Assembly: GCA_016212735.1 (NCBI GenBank)
Contig: JACRDZ010000133.1
Span: 1 to 8,088 of the forward strand
Length of the DNA: 8,088 bases
DNA from: Candidatus Firestoneibacteriota bacterium
GTDB lineage: Bacteria; JACRDZ01
Reading direction: 5' to 3'
A program made the position numbers and the translations under genes. Positions within the stretch are counted from its first letter, which is position 1, and each line of letters starts with the position of its first letter. Shown here one piece after another: positions 6,317 to 8,088 of the stretch. The notes beneath the pieces are model-generated. The model did no database searches. It was not told the DNA's origin and was given only the letters and a program-made list of their open reading frames with translations.

Positions 6317-7615
6317 TTAAAATACAACTCCTACACTAGCAGTGTGGTAGTCCGTAACATCTGTACCATACATTATATATTGTGCACTAAAAAACCATAA
6401 TCCGTTTACTGTAAGTCCATAAGTAGGGAATCCCTGATTTTCTCCAACACGAAATCCTAACCCAAGGAAATCACGCCATAGTGTAAATTTTGTTTCCAGT
6501 CCAATATGAGTTTTGTCAGCAAAATCTGTATTATCACGTGCTCCGCCATTTAGATTATCCAGATCAAAAGCTAAAGTCATATCCATAGCTTTAGAATCTT
6601 TCATACCCATAAGCTTAAGCGGTTTAAGTGCTGTCCCAATTCTCAAATTAGTAGGAAAATCCTCATCATTAGTATCATATGTAGTGTTCCCTTTTGTTTT
6701 TGTTTTATATGTTATTTTTGTAACACCTATATCCTGAATATTTAATCCAAGGTTAAGATAATCATTTACTTTAATAATCGTACCTAAGTCCATACCAATT
6801 CCTGTTCCAATAGGTATTTCATCTGTACTTGTCGGGACAAGCTTTTTATTATTTGAAGCGCTGCTAGCAATATCAAGAATAGTTAAAGGATCATTTTCAT
6901 TGTTAAATTTTCCTCTATATAAGTATTTCATATTTATTCCAAGATTAAGGTCGCGATCAGTATTATCCCCATCACTAATAAATTCCGGAACAGGAATTAA
7001 TTCTTTTATTGTAAAAGCCTGAGTTACTACAGGAGATATATCAGCAGTAATATTATATGCAATTTTATCATCAATTATGCTGTAAGCTCCAAAAAATTTT
7101 GTCTGACTCATTGCACTTTTAACAATGTATGCACGCGTAAGAGCATTAATATATACACCCATACCAAATTTCCATGGACGGATAGAAAATCCTGTGTAAA
7201 TATCTGAGCCTCCTTCAACAAGTTTACTTGATATATCGTCAATTACTTTCATCAGGTCTTTTGTTGATGCGTTATTTGCATCAGGATTCTTATCATTCTG
7301 AGAAGCATCAATAGCATCTTTTGCATCTCCAATAGTTCCTTTTCCCTGTGATGCTTCTATTAATTCTTTTTGAATGTCATCACTGATTCTGGGTGTCACT
7401 TCAAAAGTAAGATCCCATGATTTTACCAGTGCAAGACTTGCCGGATTCCAATTACGTGCATTATAATCATCTCCAACAGCAACAAAAGCTCCACCCATTG
7501 ACATAGGTCTCATACCACGATAAAAAATATTTTCTGCGCACCATGAAACTGTGGATATAAGCATTACATACATACATGCTGCGAACACCCACAACATCGT
7601 TTTTCTATTTATCAT
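6317..7615 (-). CDS. Outer-membrane beta-barrel protein, PorV/UPF0164/FadL-like
   Basis: The protein has a signal peptide: positive start MINRK, then a hydrophobic stretch to about residue 22, with cleavage somewhere in 23-27 (SWCA). Next comes RPMSMGGAFVAVGDD (36-50) and NWNPASLA (55-62). This glycine-rich entry with an N-P-A-S/A motif is seen at the mature N-terminus of PorV, UPF0164 and FadL-like barrels. The rest is alternating short beta strands (for example TGFSIRPWKFGMGVYI, 141-156) and polar loops, and the chain ends SVGVVF with a C-terminal Phe, the usual outer-membrane sorting signal. Residues 80-135 form a polar, probably helical insert. The ATG at 7615 is preceded by GAGGAG with a 7-nt gap and sits 18 nt after the upstream gene's stop. 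Barrel nature is well supported; the exact role (transport, secretion accessory, adhesion) is not known. Confidence 0.85.
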   Translation of the reverse strand: MINRKTMLWVFAACMYVMLISTVSWCAENIFYRGMRPMSMGGAFVAVGDDYNARNWNPASLALVKSWDLTFEVTPRISDDIQKELIEASQGKGTIGDAKDAIDASQNDKNPDANNASTKDLMKVIDDISSKLVEGGSDIYTGFSIRPWKFGMGVYINALTRAYIVKSAMSQTKFFGAYSIIDDKIAYNITADISPVVTQAFTIKELIPVPEFISDGDNTDRDLNLGINMKYLYRGKFNNENDPLTILDIASSASNNKKLVPTSTDEIPIGTGIGMDLGTIIKVNDYLNLGLNIQDIGVTKITYKTKTKGNTTYDTNDEDFPTNLRIGTALKPLKLMGMKDSKAMDMTLAFDLDNLNGGARDNTDFADKTHIGLETKFTLWRDFLGLGFRVGENQGFPTYGLTVNGLWFFSAQYIMYGTDVTDYHTASVGVVF

Positions 7616-7633
7616 GCTTAATCTCCTCTTTTT

Positions 7634-8088
7634 TTATTCTATTTCTTTACTGAAACCATATTTTTCTGCGCTTCCTGCAAGACTCGAATCAAATTTGCTA
7701 ATATTATTTTTTATTTTTTCTATTGTATCTTTCAAACTTGGGAAGGTAGTATCAAAGATATTTCCACCTTCTTCAAAAGCGCGTATAAAATGATAAATAG
7801 CATTATTAACTTTTTTACCTGGAATAGGATGTGCTGGGTCGTCAGTATTTGGTAATTTTGTTGTAAGATGTGTATCTACTCTCAAATCTATGTTGTATCC
7901 ACTCGCTGTTGTAGCTACTATTTTATATTTTCTTCCTGTTAAAAGATATAAAGCATTTAAAATAGCGGTACAGGATTTTTTTACGTCAGATTCTAAATCA
8001 GAACCATTTTCTCCATTAATATCTTCAATATCTGTTATTCCATCCTTATTGTTATCTTTATACGGTAAGTTAATATTATATTTTTTGT
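7634..8088 (-). CDS. Unrecognised protein with an EF-hand/dockerin-like Ca-binding loop (5' end outside the window)
   Basis: The frame is open from the right edge to TAA at 7634-7636, so the visible part is the C-terminal 150 residues and the true start lies beyond 8088. A TTG at 7885 could be read as a start, but the open frame and protein-like sequence continue upstream, and no good ribosome binding site favours it. Near the beginning is YKDNNKDGITDIEDING, whose DNNKDGITDIED fits a D-x-N-x-D-G calcium loop as found in dockerins, thrombospondin type 3 repeats and EF-hands. Such loops are common in exported proteins. The remainder (SCTAILNALYLLTGRKYKIV, then a hydrophilic stretch and a helical, Lys-rich tail) matches no family I recognise. 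It sits 18 nt upstream of the barrel gene, probably in one operon, which suggests a cell-envelope role by association only. Confidence 0.75.
   Translation of the reverse strand, partial: KKYNINLPYKDNNKDGITDIEDINGENGSDLESDVKKSCTAILNALYLLTGRKYKIVATTASGYNIDLRVDTHLTTKLPNTDDPAHPIPGKKVNNAIYHFIRAFEEGGNIFDTTFPSLKDTIEKIKNNISKFDSSLAGSAEKYGFSKEIE

Noticed and set aside
7551..7793. Plus-strand 80-codon frame across the junction of the barrel gene and its upstream neighbour.
   Set aside because: It runs antisense to two coding regions and to their ribosome binding site, and its sequence looks like a shadow.
1..8088. Reassignment of TAA as a sense codon to explain the stop in csm1.
   Set aside because: waaA, the barrel gene and the 7634 gene all end properly at TAA, so TAA acts as stop here.
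1..8088. CRISPR array near the cas10 gene.
   Set aside because: No regularly spaced direct repeats of 25-40 nt were seen; the only tandem repeat is the short heptamer array in waaA.

Overview
The window comes from an AT-rich (roughly 30% G+C by eye), diderm, LPS-making bacterium. Every convincing gene lies on the minus strand, so transcription runs from high to low coordinates. TTG and GTG starts with good Shine-Dalgarno sites, a lipid A/Kdo operon and a PorV/UPF0164-like barrel protein would suit an uncultivated Gram-negative lineage. The phylum cannot be fixed from the sequence.

Layout, right to left in the direction of transcription. (1) 8088-7634: C-terminal 150 residues of an unrecognised protein with one EF-hand/dockerin-like Ca-binding loop. 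(2) 7615-6317: outer-membrane beta-barrel protein, 18 nt downstream and probably co-transcribed with (1), followed by a clear intrinsic terminator at 6274-6241. (3) 6225-1896: four tightly packed lipid A and inner-core LPS genes: waaA (Kdo transferase), lpxK (lipid A 4'-kinase), an lpxL-type late acyltransferase and a GT9 heptosyltransferase. LpxK makes lipid IVA, WaaA adds Kdo, LpxL acylates the Kdo-lipid, and the GT9 enzyme extends the core. (4) 1895-1552: an intergenic stretch with a TTGACA promoter-like site and a hidden 46-codon ORF (1713-1573). (5) 1551-1: the start of a type III-A CRISPR-Cas locus, cas10/csm1, running off the left edge.

The unusual part is the CRISPR edge. The csm1 frame is open across the whole 517 codons in the window except for one in-frame TAA (207-205). 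That stop falls between the two cysteine pairs of the Cas10 zinc ribbon, so the product would lose the second zinc half and the whole cyclase palm. Just upstream, the 46-codon ORF has its own strong ribosome binding site and encodes the beginning of a second Cas10/Cmr2-type palm domain, then stops. Together they suggest a decaying or rearranged type III locus joined to the lipid A operon. A sequencing error at the TAA, or a functional truncation, cannot be excluded from this window.

No CRISPR array, tRNA, rRNA, transposase or attachment site was seen.
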